Source: Sorangium cellulosum (lineage in GTDB: Bacteria; Myxococcota_A; Polyangia; Polyangiales; Polyangiaceae). From it: 64,000 nt of DNA. Made by a program: the position numbers and the translations under genes. The notes beneath the pieces are model-generated. The model did no database searches and was not told where the DNA came from. It saw only the letters and a program-made list of their open reading frames with translations. Positions within the stretch are counted from its first letter, which is position 1. Each line of letters starts with the position of its first letter. This document shows positions 8,491-18,712 of the stretch, in pieces. The stretch lies in contig NZ_CP012673.1 in the NCBI RefSeq assembly GCF_002950945.1, forward strand, positions 10,616,501 through 10,680,500. The letters run 5' to 3'.

Positions 8491-9396
8491 TTGACACTGC
8501 TCGTCAGCGACTCGGTTGCCCAGCGCGTCCAGCGGCTGGAGATCCCTTTCAACAGCTTCGGGGTCGATCCTTACGGCATCTCCCAGAAGCACCTCGGCCT
8601 CTTCTTCACGTTGCTGGACTTCCTCTACCACCATTACTTCTCGGTGGGCGTGAGCGGCATCGAGAACGTCCCGGCGCGGGGGCGGGTGATGCTCGTCGGC
8701 AACCACTCGGGCGGCGTCGCCATCGACGGGGCGATGGTCGTCGCGTCGATGTTCTTCGCGATGGAGCCGCCGCGGCTCGCCGAGGGGATGGCGGAGAAAT
8801 TCATCAATCGCCTCCCGTTCACCTCGCTCTGGTCGAGCCGCACCGGGCATTTCACGGGGCTGCCCGAGCACGCGAGCCGCCTGCTCGAGGACGAGCGGCT
8901 GCTCATGGTGTTCCCGGAGGGCGCGCGGGGGACGGCCAAGCTCTACAGCGAGCGCAACTCGCTCGTGCATTTCGGCTCGGGGTTCGTCCGGCTGGCGCTC
9001 AAGACGAGGACGCCCATCATCCCGTTCGGCTTCGTCGGCGGCGGCGAGGCGGTGCCCACCATCGCCAACTCCTACGCGATCGGCCGGCTGTTCGGGGTGC
9101 CGTACATCCCGATCACGCCGTACCTCGTCCCGGCGCCGCTGCCGGTCCAGCTGGAGATCACCTATGGGGAGCCGATGAGCTTCGCCGGGACCGGCTCGGA
9201 GGAGGACGAGGTGATCATGGGCCACGTGGAGCAGGTGAAGGCGAGGATCGCCGAGCTCATCGAGATCGGCCGGCAGCGGCGCCGGCGGCAGCTCGCCGCC
9301 GACCTGCGCGGCGCCGCGCGGCCGGGGACAGCCTCCTCGAAGCCGGGGCCCGCCTCCTCGAAGCCGGAGCCTGCCTCCTCGAAGGAGCGCGCGTGA
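8491..9396 (+). CDS. 1-acyl-sn-glycerol-3-phosphate acyltransferase-like (PlsC family)
   Basis: 301 aa, TTG start after CCGGAGGG. Acyltransferase motif I is present as GNHSGGVAID (H72), where His and Asp are separated by six residues instead of the usual four, as in a subgroup of bacterial lysophospholipid acyltransferases. Motif III is FPEGARG (141-147), and a PIIPFGFVG strand corresponds to motif IV. It likely transfers an acyl chain from acyl-CoA or acyl-ACP at the inner membrane. The last 35 residues contain three ASSKPxP repeats. Its TGA overlaps the GTG of the SDR gene (GTGA), so the two are translationally coupled and may act on the same lipid. Confidence 0.85.
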   Translation: MTLLVSDSVAQRVQRLEIPFNSFGVDPYGISQKHLGLFFTLLDFLYHHYFSVGVSGIENVPARGRVMLVGNHSGGVAIDGAMVVASMFFAMEPPRLAEGMAEKFINRLPFTSLWSSRTGHFTGLPEHASRLLEDERLLMVFPEGARGTAKLYSERNSLVHFGSGFVRLALKTRTPIIPFGFVGGGEAVPTIANSYAIGRLFGVPYIPITPYLVPAPLPVQLEITYGEPMSFAGTGSEEDEVIMGHVEQVKARIAELIEIGRQRRRRQLAADLRGAARPGTASSKPGPASSKPEPASSKERA

Positions 9397-10322
9397 GGAT
9401 CCTCATCCCCGGGATCACCGGCCAGCTCGGCCGCATGGTCGCGACGCGCCTGCTCGCCGAGGGGCACGAGGTGATCGGCATCGACCGGCGCCCGTGGCCG
9501 ACCGCCCCGGCCGGCATCGAGATGCACGACGTGGACCTGCGGAAGCGCGCCGCCGAGGACGTGTTTCGCAAGACCCGGCCCCAGGCCGTCATCCACATGG
9601 CGACCGTGACGCACCTCGTCGAGCAGACGGAGGAGCGGTATCGGATCAACCTCGGCGGCACACGCATCGTCTTCGACAACAGCCGCGCCTGCGGGGTCGA
9701 GCACGTGATCTTCGTTGGCCGGCACACGTACTACGGCGCTGGGCCCGAGTCGCCGCTCTACCACACCGAGGAGGATCCGCCGATGGCGGTCTCCACCTTC
9801 CCCGAGCTCGCCGACCTCGTCGCGGCCGATCTCTACGCCTGCACGGCGCTCTGGCGCGCCCCCGAGCTCTGCACGACCGTGCTTCGCATGTGCTACACGC
9901 TCGGGCCGACGGGGCACGGCACCCTGGCGACCTTCCTCCGCGGGTCCCACGTCCCGTACGTGCTCGGGTTCGACCCGCTGTTCCAGTTCATGCACGAGCA
10001 GGACGTCGTGGCCGCCATCTGCCTCGCCCTCGAGAAGCGCATCCGCGGCGTCTACAACGTCTCCGGCCCGCAGCCCGTGCCGCTGTCGATCATCATCCGC
10101 GCGGCGGGGCGGGTGGCGGTGCCTCTCCCCGAGTTCGTGCTGCGCAACGCGCTCGGCCGCTTCGGGCTGCCCAAGCTCCCGCGCGCGGCGCTGACCCACA
10201 TCAAGTACCCCGTCGTCGTCGACAGCGCCGCGTTTCGCGCCGCCACCGGGTTCAAGCACGCCATCGACGAGGCCCAGGCGATCCGCGAGTACCGCGACGC
10301 GCACCCGATCCGGACGGGCTGA
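9393..10322 (+). CDS. NAD-dependent epimerase/dehydratase-like SDR protein
   Basis: 309 aa, GTG start with AAGGAG 6 bases upstream and a 4-bp overlap with the acyltransferase. The Rossmann motif is GITGQLG (7-13), followed by the acidic end of beta2 (GIDRR) and DVDL. This is an extended SDR. The usual catalytic YxxxK is not seen: at the expected place the sequence is DLYACTALWR, with Ala where Lys should be. It may therefore bind NAD(P) without classical SDR chemistry, or use a different residue. Pairing with an acyltransferase suggests a lipid-related role. Confidence 0.82.
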   Translation: MRILIPGITGQLGRMVATRLLAEGHEVIGIDRRPWPTAPAGIEMHDVDLRKRAAEDVFRKTRPQAVIHMATVTHLVEQTEERYRINLGGTRIVFDNSRACGVEHVIFVGRHTYYGAGPESPLYHTEEDPPMAVSTFPELADLVAADLYACTALWRAPELCTTVLRMCYTLGPTGHGTLATFLRGSHVPYVLGFDPLFQFMHEQDVVAAICLALEKRIRGVYNVSGPQPVPLSIIIRAAGRVAVPLPEFVLRNALGRFGLPKLPRAALTHIKYPVVVDSAAFRAATGFKHAIDEAQAIREYRDAHPIRTG

Positions 10323-10419
10323 TCGCGGCCGTCCGGCGCTCGCCGGATGTCGTCCACCCGAGGCTGTCACCAGCTCTGTTCCCGACGTGGTCACCGACGC
10401 TGTTACCGAGGAGGTCCCG

Positions 10420-11985
10420 ATGTTGTCCGACAAGGTCAAGCAGTTCGCGCCGGCCAGGCTCACCGCGGACGTCAGCCGGCTGCCGGAGGCCGAGCGGAAG
10501 GCGCTCGGCAAGCTCATCGAGGCGTCGATGCGGCTCGATCCGATCTTCGACCGCCAGGCGTGCGCCGAGAACCCCGAGATCCGCGAGCGGCTGCTCGCGG
10601 ACAGCACCCCGGAAGGGCGCGACCGGCTCGCCTATTTCGACATCATGCGGGGCCCCTGGGACAGGCAGGATCACCACCGCCCCTTCGCCGTCGACAGGCC
10701 CCGTCCCCCCGGCGCCGGCTTCTACCCGGAGGACCTCTCGGCCGACGAGCTTCACGGCTGGATCGGCCAGCGCCCGGGCGACAGGGCGGCGTTCGAGAGC
10801 CTGTTCACGCTGATCCGCCGCGCCGAGGGCGGGCTCGTCGCCGTGCCGTACAGCGAGGCCTACGCGGCGTGGCTCGGCCCCTCGGCCTCGCTCCTGGAAG
10901 AGGCGGCGGCGCTCACCGAGAACGAGAGCCTGCGGCGGTTCCTGAGGTCCCGGGCCGAGGCGTTCCGCTCGGACGATTACTACGCCTCGGACAAGGACTG
11001 GATGGACCTCGACAGCCAGGTCGAGGTCACCATCGGCCCGTACGAGACGTACGAGGACGAGCTCCTCGGGCTCAAGGCGTCGTTCGAGTCGTTCGTCACC
11101 GTGAGCGATCCGGAGGCCTCGGGGAAGCTCTCCCGGTACAAGGAGCTCCTGCCGGAGATGGAACGCAACCTGCCCATCCCCGACGAGGTCAAGACCGAGC
11201 GCGGCGGGGAGAGCCCGATCCGGGTCGTGGACCTGGTCTACAGCGCCGGCGACGCCCGCAAGTCGGTCCAGACGATCGCGTTCAACCTCCCGAACGACGA
11301 GCGCGTCCGCGCCGAGAAGGGGGCCAAGAAGGTCCTGCTCCGCAACGTCATCGAGACGAAGTTCGAGCTGATCATGCGCCCCATCGCCGAACGTATCCTC
11401 GAGCCGGCGCAGCTCGAGCACCTGTCGGCCGAGGCGTTCTTCAACGAGACGCTCTTCCACGAGCTCTCGCACAGCCTGGGCCCCGCCTTCACGGGCGCAG
11501 AGGGGGCGCGCGTCGAGGTGCGGCTCGCGCTCGGATCGACCTACGCCGCGCTCGAGGAGGCCAAGGCCGACGTGATGGGCGCCTACAACATCCTCTTCAT
11601 GATCCGGAAGGGCCACTTCCCCGAGAGCTTCCGGGAGCAGCTCCTCGTCTCGTACTTCGCCGGGCTCTTCCGGAGCACCCGCTTCGGCGTGGCCGAGGCG
11701 CACGGCAAGGGCGCCGCGCTCCAGATCAACCGCTTCCTGGAGGAGCGCGCCGCGCGCTTCGACCCCGGGTCCCGCCGCTTCGCCGTGAACACCGCCGAGC
11801 TCGAGGCCGCGATCACCCGCCTCGTCCGCGATCTCTGCCTGGTGCAGCACCGCGGCGACCAGCAGGCCGCCCGCGAGCTGCTCGCGAGGTACGGCGAGGT
11901 CTCGGAGCCCATGCGGCAGGCGCTCGGCGGCCTCGCCGGGATCCCGATCGACCTCCGGCCGATCTACCCGCTCGCCGGCGAGTGA
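10420..11985 (+). CDS. Dipeptidyl peptidase III-like zinc metallopeptidase (M49 family)
   Basis: 521 aa. The ATG follows GAGGAGG with a 5-base spacer. The zinc motif is HELSH (347-351) with EEAKAD (379-384) 28 residues later, matching the M49 pair HEXXGH...EECRAD but in the shorter HEXXH form known from some bacterial DPP III enzymes. No signal peptide, so probably cytosolic; M49 enzymes remove dipeptides from the N-terminus of short peptides. The DPP III fold is supported by NLPNDERVR and by the spacing of the two zinc motifs. It stands alone between the SDR gene (97 bp upstream) and a convergent gene. Family assignment is confident; substrate is unknown. Confidence 0.83.
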   Translation: MLSDKVKQFAPARLTADVSRLPEAERKALGKLIEASMRLDPIFDRQACAENPEIRERLLADSTPEGRDRLAYFDIMRGPWDRQDHHRPFAVDRPRPPGAGFYPEDLSADELHGWIGQRPGDRAAFESLFTLIRRAEGGLVAVPYSEAYAAWLGPSASLLEEAAALTENESLRRFLRSRAEAFRSDDYYASDKDWMDLDSQVEVTIGPYETYEDELLGLKASFESFVTVSDPEASGKLSRYKELLPEMERNLPIPDEVKTERGGESPIRVVDLVYSAGDARKSVQTIAFNLPNDERVRAEKGAKKVLLRNVIETKFELIMRPIAERILEPAQLEHLSAEAFFNETLFHELSHSLGPAFTGAEGARVEVRLALGSTYAALEEAKADVMGAYNILFMIRKGHFPESFREQLLVSYFAGLFRSTRFGVAEAHGKGAALQINRFLEERAARFDPGSRRFAVNTAELEAAITRLVRDLCLVQHRGDQQAARELLARYGEVSEPMRQALGGLAGIPIDLRPIYPLAGE

Positions 11986-12003
11986 GCCGGCGGCGCGCGG
12001 CGC

Positions 12004-13698
12004 TCACGGCGCGATCTGCACGAGGAACGCGTCGGCGGCGCCGAGGTTCGAGAGCGCGCCGTTGCCGAGATCGATGCTGCCGCTGAAGTGGCCGGTCACC
12101 CAGCTGTTGCCGAGCAGGTCCACCGCCACCGCGGCGCCCTCCTGCTCGCGCGCGTCGCCGAACGATCGCGACCAGCGGCGGCCCCCCTGCGGGTCGAGCT
12201 TGACCACGAACGCGTCGACGCCGCCCGTGCCCGGGTGCGCCGCTCCCTCGAAATCGAGGTTGCCCGTGAACGAGCCGGTCACGACGACGTCGCCGTCCAG
12301 ATCGACCGCGACCGAGGCGCCCAGCTGGTCGCTCGCGTCGCCGAAGGCCTGGCTCCACTGCGGGACGCCGTTCGCGTCCAGCCGGACGAGCAGGATGTCC
12401 GCGTCCCCCTCGTTCCTGCGCAGCTGCTCGCCGAAGGTGACCGCCCCGCGGAACGAGCCGGTCACGAAGACGTTGCCGATGCTGTCCACGGCCACGCCGC
12501 GCGCCTCGGCCGCGTTGGTCGCGCTCGCCGTCAGGCTCCAGACGTAGTCCCCCTCGGGGGTGAGCTTCGCGATGAACATGTCGGACTTGGCGAAGCCGTG
12601 GATCTGCTCTTCCACGAAATCGATCGTCCCGGCGAACGAGCCGACGAGGAGGATGTTGCCCGCGCGGTCGACCGCGACGCCGGTGCCCTCCTGGTGCTCG
12701 GCGTCCCCGAGCTGCTTGGCCCAGAGGACCTGGCCCTGCGCGTCGAGCTTGGCGAGGAACACGTCGCTGCCGCCGCGGCTCTCCAGGGTGATGCGCTCGC
12801 CGTCGCCGCGCTCGCCGAGATCGAGCACGCCGCGGAAGCGGCCGGTGACGAGCGCGCTCCCCGCCGCGTCCACGGCGACCGCCGCCGCGGACTGGCTGGC
12901 GTCGTCGCCGAAGCGCCGGCTGAACAGGTGCCGACCCGCGGCGTCGAAGCGCGCGATCACGACGTCCTCGCTGTCGACGTCGCGCGCGAGCGCGCCGCCG
13001 CCGAAGTCGACGTCGCCCGACGCGCTGCCCACGAGCACCACGTCGCGGCCGGCGATCGCGAGCCCCCGGGCGACGCAGTCGGCGAAGCGGTGGCTGAACC
13101 CGAACCGCCGGTCGGGGGTGAACGAGGCGAGGAAACAGTCCATGTGGCCGATCTCCCCGAGCTCCTCCGACGAGCCCTCGCCGAAGGCGGCGGTGCCGGA
13201 GATCTGCCCGGCCACGAGGACGTCGTCCTGGCCTTCGCCGCGCTGGCCGACCGCGACGGCCAGGCCGCGCTGATCGCCGGTGCCGCCGAGCGGGACGCTC
13301 TGCACGGGGGCGCCGGTGCATCCCGTCCGCCCGTCGCAGTTCGTGTCCTCGTCCGCCCCGCAGCCCTCGAAGCCCGGCAGGATCGCGCCGGCGCAGGCGC
13401 CGACCTCCGTCCCGTCGTCGTTGCACGTGGCGACGCCGGCCTTGCAACGGCCGACGCCCGCCGTGCCGTGGGGCCCGTCGTAGCAGGCCGTCTGGGCGCG
13501 CGGGACGCAGCTGTCCTGGCCCTCGCCGCCGCCGCCGCCGGCGCCGCTGGCGTCGCCGCCCCCTCCCCCGCCGCCCTCGCCCGGCGGATCCGGCGCGAGC
13601 TCGGGGAAGGGCGCGATGAAGACGCACGCGCCCGCGCTGGTGCAGGCCAGGGCGAGCGCTGCGAGCGCGCTCGATCCGGCGCGGCGCGCGCGGCTCAC
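12004..13698 (-). CDS. Exported SBBP (beta-propeller) repeat protein, probable lipoprotein
   Basis: 564 aa from the GTG whose GTGA overlaps the stop of the upstream TPR gene. The N-terminus is basic then hydrophobic, with possible lipobox Cys at about 19 or 25. Residues 40-62 are a Gly-rich spacer, and 64-127 a Cys-rich segment with the pattern CYDGPHGTAGVGRCKAG and DEDTNCDG, as seen in many Sorangium surface proteins. The remainder is about seven repeats of the SBBP type, such as VAVDSIGNVFVTGSFRG, predicted to form a beta-propeller. Role unknown, probably outer-surface binding. It shares an operon with the TPR/PEGA gene. Confidence 0.8.
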   Translation of the reverse strand: MSRARRAGSSALAALALACTSAGACVFIAPFPELAPDPPGEGGGGGGGDASGAGGGGGEGQDSCVPRAQTACYDGPHGTAGVGRCKAGVATCNDDGTEVGACAGAILPGFEGCGADEDTNCDGRTGCTGAPVQSVPLGGTGDQRGLAVAVGQRGEGQDDVLVAGQISGTAAFGEGSSEELGEIGHMDCFLASFTPDRRFGFSHRFADCVARGLAIAGRDVVLVGSASGDVDFGGGALARDVDSEDVVIARFDAAGRHLFSRRFGDDASQSAAAVAVDAAGSALVTGRFRGVLDLGERGDGERITLESRGGSDVFLAKLDAQGQVLWAKQLGDAEHQEGTGVAVDRAGNILLVGSFAGTIDFVEEQIHGFAKSDMFIAKLTPEGDYVWSLTASATNAAEARGVAVDSIGNVFVTGSFRGAVTFGEQLRRNEGDADILLVRLDANGVPQWSQAFGDASDQLGASVAVDLDGDVVVTGSFTGNLDFEGAAHPGTGGVDAFVVKLDPQGGRRWSRSFGDAREQEGAAVAVDLLGNSWVTGHFSGSIDLGNGALSNLGAADAFLVQIAP

Positions 13699-14954
13699 AG
13701 CGACCCCCGCACGGCGACGCCTGCGCCCGCGGGTCCGACCCACGGCGAGAGCGCGGTCGCCCCGGCGGCGGCCGGGGTGGGCGCGGGCGGGCGCCCGGCC
13801 GCGCGCGGGGCGATCGGGCGCGGCGACGCGGAGGGCCAGAAGAGGTACGTGGCGTAGCCGCCCGCGAGCAGGGCGACCCCGGTGAGCGCCGTGCTCGTGA
13901 GGGCGAGCGCCTGCCCCCGATCGCGCAGCGCCTCGCGCTCGGCCCGCGAGCCCGGGGCCGGGTGAGCGTTCTTCTTGAGGTAGAGCTGCCGCACGTCGTA
14001 CGCGAGGGCGCCCGTGATCGCGGCGCCCACGGCGAGCGCGGCCGCCGCCCCCACGACGATCTCCGGCGCGACGAGCGGCCCCGGCTCGGGATGGCGCGGC
14101 GGGGCGGCGCGCACCGGCGCGATGGGCCGCGAGGCGGCCGGAGTCCGCTTGCGACCGAGCTCGGCGCGGAGCTCGACGACCGCGCCCGTCTCGGCGCGCA
14201 CCATGGCCTCGAACCGCTCCGCGTAGTTCTCGGCCCGCGCGGAGACCTGCCGCTCCCCCGGCGTCACGAGGATGGCCGCCCCGACGAGCGCCGGGTGGAT
14301 CGGCTCGCCGTCGATCTCGACGCGCACGCCGGTCGCGTCCTCGGGCAGGCGCAGGACGATCTGCGACGTCTTCGTGCGGAGCTTCTCGATGCGCGACCGC
14401 GACTCCGCGGCCAGCGCGAGCTCCTGCCGCGCGACCGCGCTGGACTGGGCGAGCTCGAACGCGTTGAGCGCCTCGACGACGTGGCCGAGCGCCTCGTGGC
14501 AGACGCCGATGTGGTACCAGAGCGGGGGCGACACGACGATCTTGCGGATGCGCTCGTAGGTCTCGAGCGCTTCGGCCCAGCGGCCTTGATCTTCGGCGGC
14601 GAGGCCGAGCGCGAAGAGGCGCCGCGCGGACGCGAGCTCCGCGGCGCTCGGGTTCCTGGGCGCGGCCGGAGCCGCGCTGCTGTTCCCCGCCCCGGCGGTC
14701 GGCGCGACGGCGGGCGACGCGGCAGTGGTCGGCGCAACGGCGGTCGGCGCGACGGCGGGCGGCGCGGCAGCGGGCGGCGCGGCAGCGGGCGGCGCGACGG
14801 CGGGCGACGCGGCAGCGAGCGGCGCGCTCGCGGGCGGCGCGACGGCGGGCGCCCCGGCCTCGGCGCTCCTCGGAGCCTCATCGGCGAGCGCAGCTGGACC
14901 GACGCCGACCATGGCGAAGAATACCACTCCGCCGATGGTGATCCGATGCTCCAA
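13695..14954 (-). CDS. TPR/PEGA-like membrane protein
   Basis: 419 aa, TTG start preceded by GGAAGGGGG. A signal peptide (VVFFAMVGVGPAALA) leads to an Ala/Pro repeat region (about 25-95), a TPR-like helical stretch (SARRLFALGLAAEDQGRW), a PEGA-like beta domain near 195-265 (VRVEIDGEPI, VTPGERQVSARAENY), and two transmembrane helices near 295-315 and 350-370. This architecture is common in Sorangium and usually found near kinases or surface proteins; function is not established. The stop overlaps the SBBP gene start. A 17-bp palindrome 43 bp upstream may regulate it. Confidence 0.72.
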   Translation of the reverse strand: MEHRITIGGVVFFAMVGVGPAALADEAPRSAEAGAPAVAPPASAPLAAASPAVAPPAAAPPAAAPPAVAPTAVAPTTAASPAVAPTAGAGNSSAAPAAPRNPSAAELASARRLFALGLAAEDQGRWAEALETYERIRKIVVSPPLWYHIGVCHEALGHVVEALNAFELAQSSAVARQELALAAESRSRIEKLRTKTSQIVLRLPEDATGVRVEIDGEPIHPALVGAAILVTPGERQVSARAENYAERFEAMVRAETGAVVELRAELGRKRTPAASRPIAPVRAAPPRHPEPGPLVAPEIVVGAAAALAVGAAITGALAYDVRQLYLKKNAHPAPGSRAEREALRDRGQALALTSTALTGVALLAGGYATYLFWPSASPRPIAPRAAGRPPAPTPAAAGATALSPWVGPAGAGVAVRGSL

Positions 14955-15254
14955 CCACGCCCCCTTCCCAATGCAGCAATAGAGGCAAACTAACGGTAGT
15001 CATGCGGCATGACTCTCGACAACAGGAAAAATGTTTGAGATTGGCGCCCGATCCTGGAACGCTTCTGCATCGCCCGGTGACCCGTGTGGTCGCTGTGCGG
15101 ACGCCGTGTCGCCCAGTAGGTCGCATCCCCTGTCGCGCACCTCGTTGCGCACCTCGTCACGCCCGCGTAACGCACGTTGCCACACCCCATCGCGTACCTT
15201 ATCGCACAATCACGCCGCCGTTAGGCCGGATGATCGCTCCATGAGACATTCAGC
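14955..15254. other. Divergent promoter region between TPR gene and kinase
   Basis: 300 bp without a gene. It contains the palindrome at 14998-15014 and two direct copies of CGCACCTCGT near 15137-15160. GC content is lower than in flanking genes, consistent with regulatory DNA serving both directions. Confidence 0.45.
14998..15014. promoter_or_regulatory. 17-bp inverted repeat, candidate operator
   Basis: AGTCATGC-G-GCATGACT has perfect 8-bp arms around one base. It lies 43 bp upstream of the TPR gene start. On the minus strand it falls between TTGTCG and TACCGT, which could be weak -35 and -10 elements, so a protein bound here would block that promoter. The regulator is unknown. Confidence 0.4.
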
Positions 15255-16682
15255 ATGGTCGGATTCACAACGACACAGGAGTCGCAGGTACGAGCTGTGA
15301 TACCGCCCGTCGATCTTGTGCCAGGCCAGATGCTCGGCCGCTATGAGCTGCTGATCGCGATCGCACAGGGCGGAATGGGCACGGTGTGGGCCGCCCGGGA
15401 GCGCGGCGGTCCGGCGGGCGACAGGATCGTGGCAGTCAAGACGATGCTGCCGGCGCTCTCCAGCGATCCCCGCTGCAAGCGCATGTTCCTCACCGAGTCT
15501 CGGATCGCATCCCGGATCAAGCACCCCAACGTGTGCGCGATCCTGGACCAGGGTGAGCAGAGCGGGGTGCTCTACTTCGTGATGGAGTGGATCGACGGCG
15601 ACGCCCTGGTGGCGCTGCTCGGCGGCAGCGCCCGGAAGCAGGGCAGGCCGCTGCCGCTGCCCGTCGCGGTGCGGATCGCGATCGAGGCCGCGCGGGGGCT
15701 GCACGCGGCGCACGAGCTCCGCGACGAGGGCGGCGCGCTGGTCGGGCTCGTGCACCGCGACGTCTCGCCGCACAACATCCTGATCACGCGCGACGGCTCC
15801 GTGAAGATCGCGGATTTCGGCGTGGCCAAGGCCGTGGCGCAGGCGGACAACCCGACGACGAACACCGGCCACATGAAGGGCAAGATCCTCTTCATGGCGC
15901 CCGAGCAGGTCTACAGCGACGACCTCGACCGGCGCTCCGACATCTTCGCGCTCGGGATCGTGCTCTACCAGCTGACGACGGGGACACACCCCTTCGCCGC
16001 GAGCCACGACCTCGCGACGATGGCGCGCATCGCCCGCCCCGAGCCGGTCGATCCGCCGAGCTCGCTCGCCCCCGAGTACCCGCCCGCGCTCGAGGCCGCG
16101 GTGCTGCGCGCGCTCGCCAAGGATCCCGCCGAGCGGTTCGCGACGATGGCCGAGCTGGCCGACGCGCTGGAGGCGGTGAACGCGACGCTCGGCGGCCGCA
16201 GCGAGGAGGTCACGGCGTACATCCGCGACGCGCTCGCGTCGCGCAGCGCGCGGCGCGCGACCGTGATCGAGGACGCGCTGCGGGCGGCGGACGGCAGGGC
16301 GCCGGGGCGGTCGCCCTCCCGCCTGGATCCGCGCCGCCGCGCCCGGACGATCGCCACCGCCGCGGCGCTCGTGGCCTCGGGCGCGCTGCTCGGGGCGGCG
16401 ACGCTGCTGTGGATCGGCCTCGGCGAGGGGCCCGCCGCGCCGGGCGTGGTCGTGCCCGCGGGGACGTTCCCCGCGGAGGAGCCGGCGCCGCGGGGCACCG
16501 CCGGCGACGGGCGCGCGGCCGCGCCGGCGCCGACGCCGACGCCGACGGACACGCCGGCGCCCTCCACGTCGCCCGCGACGCCGCCGTCCGCCGTGCCCAG
16601 CGCGAGCGCGAGCCCGGCCGCGCCGCCGGCGCGATCGCCGACCGACACCCGGCGCGCCAAGTTCCGCGATCCCGGATTCTAG
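15255..16682 (+). CDS. Membrane-anchored eukaryote-like Ser/Thr protein kinase
   Basis: 475 aa. Kinase domain about 30-310: Gly loop IAQGGMGTV, catalytic Lys in VAVK (K62), HRDVSPHN (167-174), DFG (187-189) and APE (215-217), all intact. A single transmembrane helix near 365-388 is followed by a Pro/Thr/Ala-rich extracellular tail with no recognisable sensor. It is similar in layout to the kinase at 5148 but not a recent copy. Upstream lies a 300-bp divergent regulatory region shared with the TPR gene; downstream, the MoxR/Bat operon starts after 141 bp. Confidence 0.9.
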   Translation: MVGFTTTQESQVRAVIPPVDLVPGQMLGRYELLIAIAQGGMGTVWAARERGGPAGDRIVAVKTMLPALSSDPRCKRMFLTESRIASRIKHPNVCAILDQGEQSGVLYFVMEWIDGDALVALLGGSARKQGRPLPLPVAVRIAIEAARGLHAAHELRDEGGALVGLVHRDVSPHNILITRDGSVKIADFGVAKAVAQADNPTTNTGHMKGKILFMAPEQVYSDDLDRRSDIFALGIVLYQLTTGTHPFAASHDLATMARIARPEPVDPPSSLAPEYPPALEAAVLRALAKDPAERFATMAELADALEAVNATLGGRSEEVTAYIRDALASRSARRATVIEDALRAADGRAPGRSPSRLDPRRRARTIATAAALVASGALLGAATLLWIGLGEGPAAPGVVVPAGTFPAEEPAPRGTAGDGRAAAPAPTPTPTDTPAPSTSPATPPSAVPSASASPAAPPARSPTDTRRAKFRDPGF

Positions 16683-16823
16683 CGTCGCTCCGCGTCGCTG
16701 CGCGGCGCTGTCGACCGACCGGCGGCGCGCGGAGGCCGCCCGGGCCCGCCGCCGCGCCGAGGAATATTCGGGCGGCCCCGGTTGTCCTCGGGCGGCCGGG
16801 CTTGCTATGAGCTCCCACCCGTT

Positions 16824-17806
<983 letters not shown>

Positions 17807-17810
<4 letters not shown>

Positions 17811-18712
17811 AGGCCTCCGGCGCGAAGAACCCGCTGCCCCCCGAGCTCCTCAAGCAGCTCCGGCGCATCGAGATCCGGACGCGGCGGCTCGCGAACGAGC
17901 AGCTCTCCGGGACGTACTCGTCCGTCTTCAAGGGGCAGGGCCTCTCGTTCCGCGAGGTCCGCGCCTACATGCCCGGCGACGACGTCCGCTGGATCGACTG
18001 GAACGTGTCGGCCCGCATGAGCGAGCCGTTCGTGAAGGTGTTCGTCGAGGAGCGGGAGATGACCGTCATGCTGGTCGTCGACGCCTCCCAGAGCGAGCAG
18101 TTCGGCACGCGGCGCGCCTCCAAGGCGCGCGTCGCCGCCGAGATCGCGGCGCTCTGCTCCTTCAGCGCGATCAAGAACAACGACCGCGTGGGCCTCGTGC
18201 TCGCGACCGAGGCCATCGAGAAGCTCGTGCCGCCGATGAAGGGCGACAAGCACGTGATGCGCGTCATCCGGGAGATCCTCGGGCACCAGCCGAAGTACAC
18301 GGGGACGAACCTGAAGCTCGCGCTCGAGACGCTCGTCAAGGTCGCGAAGCGGCGGAGCGTGGCGTTCGTGATCAGCGATTTCTTCGCCGAGGGCTTCGAG
18401 CGCTCGCTCTCGCTCGCGAGCGCCAAGCACGACGTGATCCCGGTGATGCTGGTCGACCCGCGCGACGAGGAGCTGCCCGACGTGGGGCTCGCGACGTTCG
18501 AGGACCTGGAGACCGGGGAGGAGGTCGTCGTTGACACGGGGGACCGCGCCGTGCGCGACCATTACCGCGCCGCCATGCGCAAGATCCGGGGCGACCGGGA
18601 CAAGCTCTTCAAGCGGCTCGCGCTCGACGCGGTGGTGGTGAAGACGGGCGAGAGCTTCGTGACCCCGCTGCGCGATCTGTTCGCCAAGCGGGCGCGGAGG
18701 CTCCGGCGATGA
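17807..18712 (+). CDS. DUF58 domain protein
   Basis: 301 aa, GTG start in a GTGA overlap with moxR. It has the DUF58 signature near residues 45-70 (FREVRAYMPGDDVRWIDWN) followed by a VWA-like fold with a degenerate MIDAS, MLVVDASQSEQFG, where the D-x-S-x-S pattern is kept. DUF58 proteins always accompany MoxR ATPases; the molecular role is unclear. No membrane segments. It couples to the next gene through ATGA. Confidence 0.92.
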
